From: Chryseobacterium daecheongense
GTDB taxonomy: Bacteria > Bacteroidota > Bacteroidia > Flavobacteriales > Weeksellaceae
Direction of reading: 5' to 3'
Assembly: GCA_027920525.1 (NCBI GenBank)
Contig: CP115858.1
Location: 2,232,001-2,296,000, forward strand
DNA: 64,000 bases
Under the pieces are notes generated by a model, which saw nothing but the letters and a program-made list of their open reading frames with translations, was not told where the DNA came from and did no database searches. Every line of letters starts with the position of its first letter. The first letter of the stretch is position 1. Both the position numbers and the translations under genes were made by a program. This document shows, piece after piece, positions 26,633 to 35,236 of the stretch.

Positions 26633-26662
26633 TTGTGTATCAAGAAAAAATTTATAAATTTG
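26633..26662 (+). promoter_or_regulatory. Promoter of the second tRNA-Gln
   Basis: TTG (26633-26635), a 19-nt spacer and TAAATTTG (26655-26662) copy the layout of the first tRNA promoter. Confidence 0.8.
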
Positions 26663-26680
26663 CACCACAAAAAATAACAC

Positions 26681-26751
26681 AGACCCATGGTGTAGCGGTA
26701 ACACTACTGATTTTGGTTCAGTCATCTGGGGTTCGAATCCCTGTGGGTCTA
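26681..26751 (+). tRNA. tRNA-Gln (anticodon TTG), copy 2
   Basis: The 71-nt mature sequence appears identical to copy 1 and starts 242 bp downstream of it. It has the same anticodon, no encoded CCA, and a separate promoter and terminator. Confidence 0.95.
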
Positions 26752-26752
26752 C

Positions 26753-26783
26753 AAGCCACTCTTTTTAAGAGTGGCTTTTGTTT
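26753..26783 (+). terminator. Terminator of tRNA-Gln copy 2
   Basis: AAGCCACTCTT and AAGAGTGGCTT form an 11-bp stem with a 3-nt loop, followed by a T-rich tract. It is a slightly diverged copy of the first tRNA's terminator. Confidence 0.88.
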
Positions 26784-26901
26784 TTCTATTATTGATCAAA
26801 ATTTTTGGATAACAAACGTAACATATCCATCAAACAGCCATACTCTTAGATAAAGTTTAATTTACCACTTAATATTGTCTGAAAAGCACAAAGAGACTTT
26901 A

Positions 26902-26940
26902 AATAAATACCCCTGATCTAATAGATCAGGGGTATTTATT
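26902..26940. terminator. Long perfect hairpin terminator of the deiminase operon
   Basis: AATAAATACCCCTGATCT and its exact complement form an 18-bp stem around a 3-nt loop. It lies 14 bp beyond the stop of the minus-strand deiminase gene and is symmetrical enough to act in both directions. Confidence 0.88.
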
Positions 26941-26954
26941 TAATATTATTATCA

Positions 26955-28061
26955 TTATTTAGCCAATTCTCCGGCAGGTTGTTGTTGGGTTACACAATGT
27001 ACCATCCCACCATTTTCATATAGGTTTCTAACATCAATTCCAATCACTTTTCTAGTAGGATAATGATCCTGAATAATTTTGTTTGCTACTTTATCATTGG
27101 GGTCACCATAATTTGGAACGAGAACAATTTTATTGGCCACGTAATAGTTTACATACGAGCCCTTTTCATCCAGTTGTTTACCATAAGCTGTTTTCACCTT
27201 GTTTTTTGTAGCAGGCACATAAACTTTTTTATATTCTTTTCCCTCCACGTTTGTGGCAGTATACAATGTATTGATATCTTTATCCGACAGCCCCATTTCT
27301 GCAAGATCCTCTTCATCCATCGTAATCATGGTATCCTTGTCTATAAACTTCATAAATCCATCAATGTGCATATCAGTAACATCCAGTCCTGTAACGCCAT
27401 CCAACCAAATCACCTTTGATACTCCATAATAGGTTTTAAACATTTCCTCAGCCTCCTGCTGTGTTATCCCTTTTGTCCTTACCGAACCTTTTTTCTGGCT
27501 GATCACGGAACTTTTACATGCCATTAAAACCCCATTTCCATCAGTTTCTATTGCACCTCCCTCATTTACCATTTCTTCATTCAGATCTATAACCTTTGCC
27601 CCGATGTCTTTTCCGATACGTTGTGGAATTTCATCACAATTTTCAAAATCAAATTTTTCTCCCCAACCATTAAATCCCCAATCTTCGATCAGGAGGTGTC
27701 CTTTATTATCTTTCACGAAAATAGGTCCATTATCCCTGATCCATACATCATCTGTAGGATAGATCTTAAAATCAATATTTTTCATCGGTATGGCATTCTC
27801 CTCTAAAATATGTAAAATCCTTTTCTTCTCTACCTCATCATAAGCAATAATATGGACCTTCTCATTAACCTGTAAAGCTTTGGTCATATCCATCCATGTC
27901 TGCTCGACCCTTTCCCTGTAAGCCTTACCATGCTGGTGATGATGTGGCCACTGTAGCCATGTTCCTTCGTGAAGGGATGACTCTTCCGGGAAATAATACG
28001 TTTGTGACATACAAAACACTGAGTTTAATGTTAAAAAAAATGCAAAAAATTTATTATTCAT
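26955..28061 (-). CDS. Exported agmatine deiminase / peptidylarginine-deiminase family protein
   Basis: This 368-residue guanidino-group hydrolase has the PAD/AguA fold. Motifs in order are LQWPHHHQHG, DDVWIRDNGPIFV, VNEGGAIETDGNGVLM, DMHIDGFMKFID and NLYENGGMVHCVTQQQP, with the nucleophile C356. Agmatine deiminases make N-carbamoylputrescine from agmatine. Here a clear signal peptide (MNNKFFAFFLTLNSVFCMSQ) precedes the catalytic domain, so the enzyme should act outside the cytoplasm. It could act on imported agmatine or on arginine-containing peptides. Four bases separate it from an upstream envelope-protein gene, so they form an operon. A divergent-evolution or PPAD-like role is possible but not shown. 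Confidence 0.87.
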   Translation of the reverse strand: MNNKFFAFFLTLNSVFCMSQTYYFPEESSLHEGTWLQWPHHHQHGKAYRERVEQTWMDMTKALQVNEKVHIIAYDEVEKKRILHILEENAIPMKNIDFKIYPTDDVWIRDNGPIFVKDNKGHLLIEDWGFNGWGEKFDFENCDEIPQRIGKDIGAKVIDLNEEMVNEGGAIETDGNGVLMACKSSVISQKKGSVRTKGITQQEAEEMFKTYYGVSKVIWLDGVTGLDVTDMHIDGFMKFIDKDTMITMDEEDLAEMGLSDKDINTLYTATNVEGKEYKKVYVPATKNKVKTAYGKQLDEKGSYVNYYVANKIVLVPNYGDPNDKVANKIIQDHYPTRKVIGIDVRNLYENGGMVHCVTQQQPAGELAK

Positions 28062-28065
28062 ATTA

Positions 28066-28683
28066 TTAAAATTTCTTTCCTATAAATATTCCAAAGTCAA
28101 TTGTGGTTTCAAAATTATTTCCGGTCTGAGAAACGGTACTTCCGATTCCGAACTGCATCTTCTTTTGGGTTTCTATTCCCAATCTGATGACCTGATTACT
28201 CATCTGATGCTCCTTAAAGCTAAAATCAGAATCTATAATCAACATACTATACAGGCTAAACCGCTCATTAATCCTGGGTGTATATTCCATTAATGTATAA
28301 AGCCCGAATCCCATTTTTTTCCCATCGAAAGAATAAGTCAGCGCCGGATATAAATTAATTCCAAAATCTCCTTTCTCTTTAATAAAGGCAAATCCAAGCG
28401 AAGGCATTACATCTTCAGCAGATACATGAACTCCCCCTGAAATTCCCCAGTTTCTTCCTATATAATAATTAAGATTCTGATATAACTCTGCATTCCATTT
28501 CTTTGACTCATATTCGTAGGAAACTGTACCTGAAGCGAAATAATTCCATTTTGTCATAAAATCCTTATCAAAAATCCCTAAAACTTCTGTTTCCTTGATA
28601 CCTGCATAACCTTGTACTGAAATTTGAGCTGTTGCTCCATATGAAAACAGAAAAGCTACGGGAAATACTATTTTTTTCATCAT
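28066..28683 (-). CDS. Putative outer-membrane/periplasmic beta-rich protein
   Basis: This 205-residue exported protein has a signal peptide ending at GATAQ (residues 1-19). The rest alternates Tyr/Trp/Gly-rich strands (YFASGTVSYEYESKKW; YYIGRNWGISGGVHV; FGINLYPALTYSFDGKK) and ends in TIDFGIFIGKKF, consistent with a small outer-membrane barrel. No named family is recognised. It lies directly upstream of the exported deiminase gene (4-bp gap), so a shared task such as substrate passage or enzyme anchoring is a reasonable inference. Confidence 0.68.
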   Translation of the reverse strand: MMKKIVFPVAFLFSYGATAQISVQGYAGIKETEVLGIFDKDFMTKWNYFASGTVSYEYESKKWNAELYQNLNYYIGRNWGISGGVHVSAEDVMPSLGFAFIKEKGDFGINLYPALTYSFDGKKMGFGLYTLMEYTPRINERFSLYSMLIIDSDFSFKEHQMSNQVIRLGIETQKKMQFGIGSTVSQTGNNFETTIDFGIFIGKKF

Positions 28684-28781
28684 TATTGTTTTCTAAAGTC
28701 TTTACTTATAAATCATCTTTGTTATTGATGGCTGCAAAATTATATCGTCAAAAAACAAAAAATTGTCCTAAAAGGACAACC

Positions 28782-29585
28782 TCATGAATACAACGGAAAA
28801 TAAATGTGTGTAATAATTTCTCCTGTTGGGGACTGTGTATATTCTTCTATAACATCGGAATTATCCAGCATAAACAAAGACTCCGTCAGCCAAAATCTAT
28901 AAAAAATCCTGTACGTTTCCAGAATACTATCAAAGCTTCCGTAATGGGTAAATTTGATATACTTGCCTCCAAAAATTTCTTTCTTTTGAAATCCCGATGT
29001 CCCGGAAGAAATATGTGTTATACCTGCTCCGTATCTGCAGTGAGGCACGCTCGTAATAAGGGGCTGATCCCGAATAATCCCATAGGCAGAATCAGAAATT
29101 TCATTTTCATTCTCAATACTTTCCCACAGATCATTAATTTCCTGATTATTATAATCTTCAGCTTTAATAAACCTACAGTATATAGAAACCGGATCTTTAT
29201 ATTTTATTTCATATGGCAGATTTCCTTGGGTATTATCAATAAACTGACTAAACATTTCCTGTTTATTTTTCCTGGCTACTGCCGGTGAAATATGATATTG
29301 TTGTTTAAAAGCTTTAGAAAAGGATTGAATATTAAAATAACCAATTTGCCAGGCAATGTCAGAAATTGTATCGGTTGTATATATTAGTTTTTTATAAGCA
29401 TTCTCAAGGCGGAGCCGTTTTTGAAATCCGGAAATGGTTTCATTAAAAATCCTAAAAAAGATCCTTTGGAAATTCCTATAGGAATAATGAGACATGCTCT
29501 CTATTTCATAAGCCGTGATTTCTCTGTCAAAGTTTTCCTCAATGAGGTCCACAATCTTTTGTATTTCACCAAAATGAGTATGCAT
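28782..29585 (-). CDS. AraC-family regulator with C-terminal GyrI-like effector domain
   Basis: This 267-residue cytosolic regulator has an N-terminal pair of AraC helix-turn-helix motifs (residues about 5-105: ITAYEIESMSHYSYRNFQRI and ISDIAWQIGYFNIQSFSKAF, then FKQQYHISPAVAR). A C-terminal domain of about 150 residues is of the GyrI-like/SOUL-type small-molecule binding kind (SVPHCRYGAGITHISSG; GGKYIKFTHYGSFDSILETY). The domain order (HTH first) is that of Rob/SoxS-like effector regulators that sense hydrophobic or toxic compounds. It is upstream of and on the same strand as the deiminase pair with a 98-bp gap, so it may be a local activator. The signal is unknown. Confidence 0.87.
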   Translation of the reverse strand: MHTHFGEIQKIVDLIEENFDREITAYEIESMSHYSYRNFQRIFFRIFNETISGFQKRLRLENAYKKLIYTTDTISDIAWQIGYFNIQSFSKAFKQQYHISPAVARKNKQEMFSQFIDNTQGNLPYEIKYKDPVSIYCRFIKAEDYNNQEINDLWESIENENEISDSAYGIIRDQPLITSVPHCRYGAGITHISSGTSGFQKKEIFGGKYIKFTHYGSFDSILETYRIFYRFWLTESLFMLDNSDVIEEYTQSPTGEIITHIYFPLYS

Positions 29586-29682
29586 GAATGTATTTTATAA
29601 TTCACATGGATTTTGCAGTTTATACAAAATGCCAGCCACATATGAATTAATAACCCTATGAATTTACTAAAAAACATCTTCA

Positions 29683-29716
29683 CAAAAAAAGGACAGATAA
29701 ATATCCATCCTTTTTT
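29683..29716 (-). terminator. Possible terminator of the permease gene
   Basis: AAAAAAGGA and TCCTTTTTT flank an imperfect A/T-rich interior just after the permease stop. The outer stem is good but its interior is weak. Confidence 0.45.
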
Positions 29717-29737
29717 ATATTATTCTCTGTAAAAAAG

Positions 29738-31165
29738 CTAGCTGTTTTTAGGCTTGTACAATTTAAACAGTATGAAGAGGAAAATCAACCACACCGGGAT
29801 CAGGATAACCTGAATCTCCATTCCTGTAATGCTCATTAAAACTAAAATAGCCAACAGGAAAAAGATGCATATGTAATTCGATACAGGATAAAATATAGAA
29901 GGAAATTTGGTTTTTGTTCCTGATTTATTTTTCTCCGTTCTGAATTTTAAATGGGTATAACATATCATGAGCCAGTTGATGATAAGAGTGGAAACTACTA
30001 AGGCCATCAGATATTCAAATGCTTTTTCCGGAACCAGCTTATTGATGATAATACAGATCCCAGCAAAACATGAGGAAACAAGGATTGCATTGGTAGGCAC
30101 GCTATTCTTATTTAATTTTGTAAGAAATTTGGGTGCATTTCCTTGTTGCGCTAATCCAAAAAGCATTCTGCTGTTACTGTAAACACTGCTGTTATAAACT
30201 GATAAAGCTGCGGTTAAAACAATCAGATTAAGAATATTTGCTATGAGAACATTAAAGTGTATTACTTTTCCAAAGATGGTAAATGCAAATCCATTCAGAT
30301 TTTGGAAAACCATGACAAACGGGCTTGTTCCTTCTGTAATCTCTCTCCATGGACTTAGTGAAAAGAGAATAACCAATGCCCCCACATAGAAAATTAAAAT
30401 TCTGTAAATAACCTGATTGGTAGCTTTAGGAATCGTTTTTTCCGGACTTTTAGCTTCTGCAGCAGTAATTCCAATTAATTCCAATCCTCCAAAGGAAAAC
30501 ATGATCATGGCCATTGCCGCAAAAAGTCCGGAATATCCATTTTCTGTTTTATTAAAAAAACCTTTTGGAAAAAATCCTCCGTCATTCCACAGATTTGAAA
30601 TACTTGCCTTATCCCCTCCGGTACCACTAATCAATAAGTAAATACCAAAAACAATCATTCCTATAATTGCAACTACCTTTATAATAGAAAACCAGAATTC
30701 AGTTTCTCCGTACACTTTTACAGAGGCAAGGTTTAACGCATTAATGACGATAAAAAAGAACAAACTGGAAACCCAGAGCGGAATTTCAGGCCACCAAAAA
30801 TGGATATAATGTCCGATGGCTGTAAGTTCTGCCATACTCACCAGAATATAGAGAATCCAATAGTTCCAGCCTGAAGCAAACCCCGGAAAATTTCCCCAAT
30901 ATTTGTATGCAAAATGACTAAAGCTTCCGGACACAGGTTCCTGAACTACCATTTCACCAAGTTGGCGCATAATAAAAAATGCAATGATCCCTGCTAATGC
31001 ATACCCTAAGATAACGGAAGGGCCGGCTAAAACAGCTGCAGGACCAATACCGAGAAAGAGACCGGTACCTATAGCTCCACCGAGAGCAATTAATTGAATA
31101 TGTCTGTTGGTTAATCCCCTAACCAGATTCCCATCATTAGGTCCGGTTTTTTGTTCGTTGTTCAT
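29738..31165 (-). CDS. Amino-acid permease (APC superfamily, AAT type)
   Basis: This 475-residue inner-membrane transporter has about 12 membrane helices. The N-terminal signature RGLTNRHIQLIALGGAIGTG, the following FLGIGPAAVLAGPSVILGY, and MRQLGEMVVQEPVSGSFSHF are those of the AAT group (AroP, PheP, GabP, AnsP). GLELIGITAAEAKSPEKTIP in the fifth to sixth helix region is also characteristic. It should import an amino acid with protons; the specificity cannot be set by eye. Monocistronic on the minus strand, it stands alone between an AraC and an XRE regulator. Confidence 0.92.
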   Translation of the reverse strand: MNNEQKTGPNDGNLVRGLTNRHIQLIALGGAIGTGLFLGIGPAAVLAGPSVILGYALAGIIAFFIMRQLGEMVVQEPVSGSFSHFAYKYWGNFPGFASGWNYWILYILVSMAELTAIGHYIHFWWPEIPLWVSSLFFFIVINALNLASVKVYGETEFWFSIIKVVAIIGMIVFGIYLLISGTGGDKASISNLWNDGGFFPKGFFNKTENGYSGLFAAMAMIMFSFGGLELIGITAAEAKSPEKTIPKATNQVIYRILIFYVGALVILFSLSPWREITEGTSPFVMVFQNLNGFAFTIFGKVIHFNVLIANILNLIVLTAALSVYNSSVYSNSRMLFGLAQQGNAPKFLTKLNKNSVPTNAILVSSCFAGICIIINKLVPEKAFEYLMALVVSTLIINWLMICYTHLKFRTEKNKSGTKTKFPSIFYPVSNYICIFFLLAILVLMSITGMEIQVILIPVWLIFLFILFKLYKPKNS

Positions 31166-31279
31166 ACAATGAATTAAGCCCTAAATATATAAAACTTTAA
31201 GAAATTTGCTTCTATAAAGCAGCATGAACATTCAAATCATTCAGTTTTAAAGAATTAAAAAGTAAAATACTCTGTTTTC

Positions 31280-31573
31280 TTACAGATATTCTTCCGGAAC
31301 CGAAATATTATTCTTTTTCATATATTCCAAAAGAGACTGGTATTTGTCTTCATAATCATCCATTCCGCATTTATGTGAAATGCTGCAGATATCCGAAGGC
31401 TTAATTTCCAGAATCTGCGAGATTTTATTTAAGATATCCAGATTGATCTTCACTTTAGAATTCTCAATATCCGAATAAGCCTTTTGTGAAATCCCCATTT
31501 CAAAAGCCATATACTCCTGTGTCAAATCTTTAGTTCGTCTGATTTTCCTGATGTTCTGACCGCATACTTTCAT
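31280..31573 (-). CDS. Small XRE-family helix-turn-helix regulator
   Basis: This 97-residue DNA-binding protein has one Cro/CI-type helix-turn-helix at residues about 5-60 (NIRKIRRTKDLTQEYMAFEM, then GISQKAYSDIENSKVKINLD). It has a short C-terminal tail with two Cys (C58, C64) and a charged helix (DDYEDKYQSLLEYMKKNNI). No other domain is present. It is divergent from the cbb3 oxidase genes across 189 bp and 114 bp downstream of the permease gene. Either could be a target, but nothing in the sequence decides it. Confidence 0.82.
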   Translation of the reverse strand: MKVCGQNIRKIRRTKDLTQEYMAFEMGISQKAYSDIENSKVKINLDILNKISQILEIKPSDICSISHKCGMDDYEDKYQSLLEYMKKNNISVPEEYL

Positions 31574-31762
31574 TGTATTTGTTTTAGTAGTTTTTGGTAT
31601 AGTTTAGAAGGATATCTACTAGCCTCTAACAAAGTTAATAAATACCTTTGGCAAAACATTATACACGTTACATGATATTTATTTCTTAATGGAATTTAGC
31701 TTCACAATTAAAAGCTGATCACTTATTAATGATAAATATTTTTCTCTACAACTATTGGAATT

Positions 31763-34042
31763 ATGGAGACGCAAAAATTTAATTATGACAATACCATTGT
31801 CAGAGCATTTCTCTATGCTACTATCGCATTTGGTCTGGTCGGTTTTTTACTGGGACTTACGGCAGCACTAATGCTTTTCTACCCTGAGCTACCTGAATTT
31901 TTATTCGGAACCGATGACACAACGATTCAGAGTTTACGAAGCGGCAATATCCAGGGGCTGATCAATACACAGGGAGCAATGGGATTCGGAAGAATACGGA
32001 TGCTGCATACGAGTGCCGTAATTTTTGCCTTTGTATGTAATTCATTTTTCTGTGGTGCCTATTACAGTATGCAGCGTTTACTGAAAACCAGAATGTATAG
32101 CGATACACTTTCGTGGATCCATTTCTGGTCATGGCAGATTATGATCATCAGTGTGGTTATTACATTCCTGATGGGAATCAATACTTCAAAAGAATATGCG
32201 GAACACGAATGGCCAATCGATATATTAATTGCTTTCTCATGGATCATTTTTGGGATCAATATGTTTGGAACCATTGCCAAAAGACGGGTAAGACACCTTT
32301 ATGTAGCCATCTGGTTTTATATTGCTACATGGATTGCTGTTGCCATGCTTCATATTTTTAATAACTTAGAAGTTCCGTTATCTTTCACAAGCTGGAAATC
32401 TTATTCTGTATATTCAGGAGTAAAAGATGCCCTTGTCCAGTGGTGGTATGGTCACAATGCAGTAGCATTCGTATTAACAACTCCGGTTTTAGGACTGATG
32501 TATTATTTCATGCCTAAGGCTGCTAACCGTCCTGTATTCTCATATAAACTGTCTATTATCCATTTCTGGTCTCTGATATTTGTCTACCTGTGGGCAGGTC
32601 CTCACCACCTTCAGTATACGGCACTTCCTGCATGGGCACAGGCAGTAGGAACAGGGTTCTCTATCATGCTTATCGCTCCGTCATGGGGAGGAATGCTTAA
32701 CGGTCTTCTTACTTTAAGAGGAGCATGGGATAAAGTAAGAGAAAATCCTATCCTTAAGTTCTTTGTAGTCGCTGTGACCTGTTACGGAATGGCAACATTT
32801 GAAGGACCGCTTTTAGCCACAAAATCTTTAAATAAAATCGGACATTACACGGACTGGGTAATCGGGCACGTACATTTAGGTGCATTGGGATGGAATGGTT
32901 TTATGGCATTTGGAGTTATTTATTATCTGATTCCAATTATGTGGAGAACGGAACTCTGGTCTAAAAAACTGGCTAACTGGCACTTCTGGCTGGGGACTTT
33001 AGGAATTATTTTCTATGCAGTACCAATGTATATTTCAGGATTTACTCAAGGTTTGATGTGGAAACAATTCAACCCGGACGGAACCCTATTGTGGAAGAAC
33101 TGGCTGGATACGGTAACTGCAATCATTCCTTATTTCAAAATGAGATTTATTGGAGGTATCCTTTACCTTTCCGGCGCCATATTAATGGTTGTGAATGTTA
33201 TTAAGACCATTAAGGCCGGATCATTCCAAAGAGAAGTTCCTGCAGAAGCTCCTGCTTTAGCAAATATCGGAAGCCAGAGAAAAGAAGGCGAAGGCGCCCA
33301 CCTTTGGCTTGAAAGAACACCAAAACTACTTTCTATATTGGCCTTCATTGTAATTTCAGTTGGCGGATTGGTAGAAATTGTACCAACCCTTACCATTAAG
33401 AGCAATTTGCCACAGATTACGGCAGTAAAACCTTATTCTCCATTGGAGCTGGAAGGTAGGGATCTCTATATCCGTGAGGGATGTAATTCATGTCATTCCC
33501 AAATGATCAGGCCTTTCCGTGATGAGGTAATGAGATTTGACGGTAAAAACGGACAATACTCTAAAGCAGGTGAGTTCGTGTATGACAGACCGTTTTTATG
33601 GGGGTCAAAAAGAACAGGACCTGATCTTCACCGGGAGGGAAGCCGAAATCCTGACTCATGGCATTTCAAACATATGTACAATCCAAGAATTACATCTGCA
33701 GGATCCATTATGCCTCGTTTCCCATGGCTGATCACCAACAAACTTGACCGCTCTGAAATGATCAGCAAGATGGAACTGATGAAAAATACTTTTGACATCC
33801 CTTACACAAAAGCGGAAATAGATTCGGCAAACCAGTGGGCAGATCATCAGTCCCAGGCTATTGTAAAAAGAATTTATTCGGAGGCAACAGACGTAAGAGA
33901 CCAGGTTCAGAAAGATAAAGCAGCAAAAGGCTCTACCTTTATTCCTCTTGAACAGAGAGAAATTATAGCAATGATAGCCTATCTCCAGAGATTAGGTACT
34001 GATATTAAAACCACGGACATTAAAACAGCAAGTGCGGATTAA
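31763..34042 (+). CDS. ccoN: Fused cbb3-type cytochrome c oxidase subunits I and II (CcoNO)
   Basis: This 759-residue inner-membrane haem-copper oxidase subunit joins CcoN and CcoO in one chain, a fusion known in Bacteroidota. The CcoN part (about residues 1-500) has some 12 membrane helices with haem/copper ligands in QWWYGHNAVAFVLTTPVLG, LWAGPHHLQYTALP and TDWVIGHVHLGALGWNG. After a linker and one more helix, the CcoO part has a c-type haem site C574-N-S-C577-H578, followed by SQMIRPFRDEVMR. It reduces O2 at low concentrations and pumps protons. It is followed after 19 bp by ccoP. The assembly genes ccoG, ccoS and ccoI are not in the window. Confidence 0.95.
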   Translation: METQKFNYDNTIVRAFLYATIAFGLVGFLLGLTAALMLFYPELPEFLFGTDDTTIQSLRSGNIQGLINTQGAMGFGRIRMLHTSAVIFAFVCNSFFCGAYYSMQRLLKTRMYSDTLSWIHFWSWQIMIISVVITFLMGINTSKEYAEHEWPIDILIAFSWIIFGINMFGTIAKRRVRHLYVAIWFYIATWIAVAMLHIFNNLEVPLSFTSWKSYSVYSGVKDALVQWWYGHNAVAFVLTTPVLGLMYYFMPKAANRPVFSYKLSIIHFWSLIFVYLWAGPHHLQYTALPAWAQAVGTGFSIMLIAPSWGGMLNGLLTLRGAWDKVRENPILKFFVVAVTCYGMATFEGPLLATKSLNKIGHYTDWVIGHVHLGALGWNGFMAFGVIYYLIPIMWRTELWSKKLANWHFWLGTLGIIFYAVPMYISGFTQGLMWKQFNPDGTLLWKNWLDTVTAIIPYFKMRFIGGILYLSGAILMVVNVIKTIKAGSFQREVPAEAPALANIGSQRKEGEGAHLWLERTPKLLSILAFIVISVGGLVEIVPTLTIKSNLPQITAVKPYSPLELEGRDLYIREGCNSCHSQMIRPFRDEVMRFDGKNGQYSKAGEFVYDRPFLWGSKRTGPDLHREGSRNPDSWHFKHMYNPRITSAGSIMPRFPWLITNKLDRSEMISKMELMKNTFDIPYTKAEIDSANQWADHQSQAIVKRIYSEATDVRDQVQKDKAAKGSTFIPLEQREIIAMIAYLQRLGTDIKTTDIKTASAD

Positions 34043-34061
34043 TTATTAAATACATGTAAAA

Positions 34062-34949
34062 ATGAAAACACGGACACCCATTTCTATATACATCATTGTA
34101 ACCGTAGGATTAACAGTTATGGCATTCGAAATGTTTGCTCACGATTCCGGTTATTTCAGTTCCCCATTCTTCTGGGCATTATTACTGATTGCCACCATTC
34201 TCCTTTTGATCATGAACTCGATTGGAGATCTGGTGGAAAATGAAAAATTCAGCAGATTGAGTTCGTATGAAAAACAAGAATACCTTAGGGATAAAAGTAC
34301 TCCTTATTTTCAGAAACTCTGGAATTCTGCTTTTAAAAAGCAATCACAAACTGAGGAAAAAGACATTCTCATCGATCATGGTTTCGACGGAATTACGGAA
34401 CTGGATAATTCATTACCCAAATGGTGGATCGGACTATTTTATTTCGGAATTATTTTCTGTGCTGTTTATATGCTGGCTTTCGCCTTTACTGATTATGCAC
34501 ATCCGGATGCAGAATATGATAAAGAGACTAAAGTAATGCTGGCTTCCATTGAAGAATACGAAAAAAATGCTCCCACCATTAATCTGGAAACAGCAAAATA
34601 CAGCGCTGATAACATCGCAGAAGGTGAGCAACTTTTTAAAACCAATTGTGTAACCTGCCATGGTGATGGTGGCAGAGGAGGTATTGGTCCCAATTTAACG
34701 GATACATACTGGATCAATATTAAAGAAAAAAGCCTGTTTAAAAATGTTTTCTGGATGCTTGAGAATGGTTCACCGAACAATCCAGCTATGAGGCCATTTA
34801 TTAAAGAAGGGACAATTACCGGAAGGGATGCTGAAAAAATTGCCGCTTATGTTTATCACATCAATCAGGAAACCACACCCATTACTGTTACTCAGGGTGG
34901 CGCTGCATCCCAAGGTGAAGAAGTAAAATGGGAGAATAATAATCAGTAA
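34062..34949 (+). CDS. ccoP: cbb3-type oxidase c-type cytochrome subunit (CcoP-like, single haem)
   Basis: This 295-residue membrane-anchored cytochrome c passes electrons to CcoNO. Hydrophobic segments lie at about 8-27 and 33-53. The CcoP-like helix (LPKWWIGLFYFGIIFCAVYM) is near 125-145, and a periplasmic domain carries one CXXCH haem site (C196-V-T-C199-H200, then GDGGRGGIGPNLTD). Classical CcoP has one membrane helix and two CXXCH motifs. Here the N-terminal hairpin is extra, perhaps a fused CcoQ-like part, and only one haem site is present. The 19-bp gap from ccoNO leaves no room for a separate ccoQ. The function is confident; the fusion idea is inference. Confidence 0.9.
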   Translation: MKTRTPISIYIIVTVGLTVMAFEMFAHDSGYFSSPFFWALLLIATILLLIMNSIGDLVENEKFSRLSSYEKQEYLRDKSTPYFQKLWNSAFKKQSQTEEKDILIDHGFDGITELDNSLPKWWIGLFYFGIIFCAVYMLAFAFTDYAHPDAEYDKETKVMLASIEEYEKNAPTINLETAKYSADNIAEGEQLFKTNCVTCHGDGGRGGIGPNLTDTYWINIKEKSLFKNVFWMLENGSPNNPAMRPFIKEGTITGRDAEKIAAYVYHINQETTPITVTQGGAASQGEEVKWENNNQ

Positions 34950-34980
34950 AAATATAAACTAAACTTTTCAACTATGTCTC

Positions 34981-35062
34981 GCCCCCTTTTGAAAACTAAC
35001 TAACATTATATTATTTTCGATACCTTTTTCATACTTGAAAATAAACAAAAGGGGGCTTTTTT
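34981..35062 (+). terminator. Bipartite structured terminator or small-RNA 3' end after ccoP
   Basis: GCCCCCTTTTG (34981-34991) pairs perfectly with CAAAAGGGGGC (35046-35056) across a 54-nt interval and runs into TTTTTT. Inside, TTATTTTC (35011-35018) pairs with GAAAATAA (35037-35044). This gives two stacked stems with a 19-nt one-sided bulge. The U-tract supports termination. The long interior is unusual for a plain terminator. Confidence 0.7.
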
Positions 35063-35075
35063 AAAGAAAAAAATC

Positions 35076-35158
35076 AATCCTTGCTTTGGCTGTTGTCTCA
35101 ATTATTCACTTCACTTCGACACAACTAAAATTCCATAAATGGCAGCCAAGGCAGGATT
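35076..35158. repeat. Imperfect inverted repeat upstream of tamB
   Basis: AATCCTTGCTTTGGCTG (35076-35092) and CAGCCAAGGCAGGATT (35143-35158) are imperfectly complementary, about 14 of 17 positions with small bulges. A shorter TTGTC/GACA pairing lies between them. No ORF is present. It could be a folded RNA leader element or a decayed repeat, and I cannot tell which. Confidence 0.4.
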
Positions 35159-35210
35159 TTTGCATTCTCCAGAGGGTACCACACCAGGTAATTTTTTAAA
35201 TAGTATTAAT

Positions 35211-35218
35211 TATCTTTG
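35211..35218 (+). promoter_or_regulatory. Probable -7 box for the tamB-tamL-yihY operon
   Basis: TATCTTTG fits TAnnTTTG 18 nt before the TTG start of tamB. No clear -33 TTG is found. Confidence 0.45.
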
Positions 35219-35236
35219 TTCTAAACCCTATCACAT

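Noticed and set aside
26611..26853. An 80-codon frame across the second tRNA-Gln.
   Set aside because: It runs through the tRNA and both flanking control elements and so is a chance frame.
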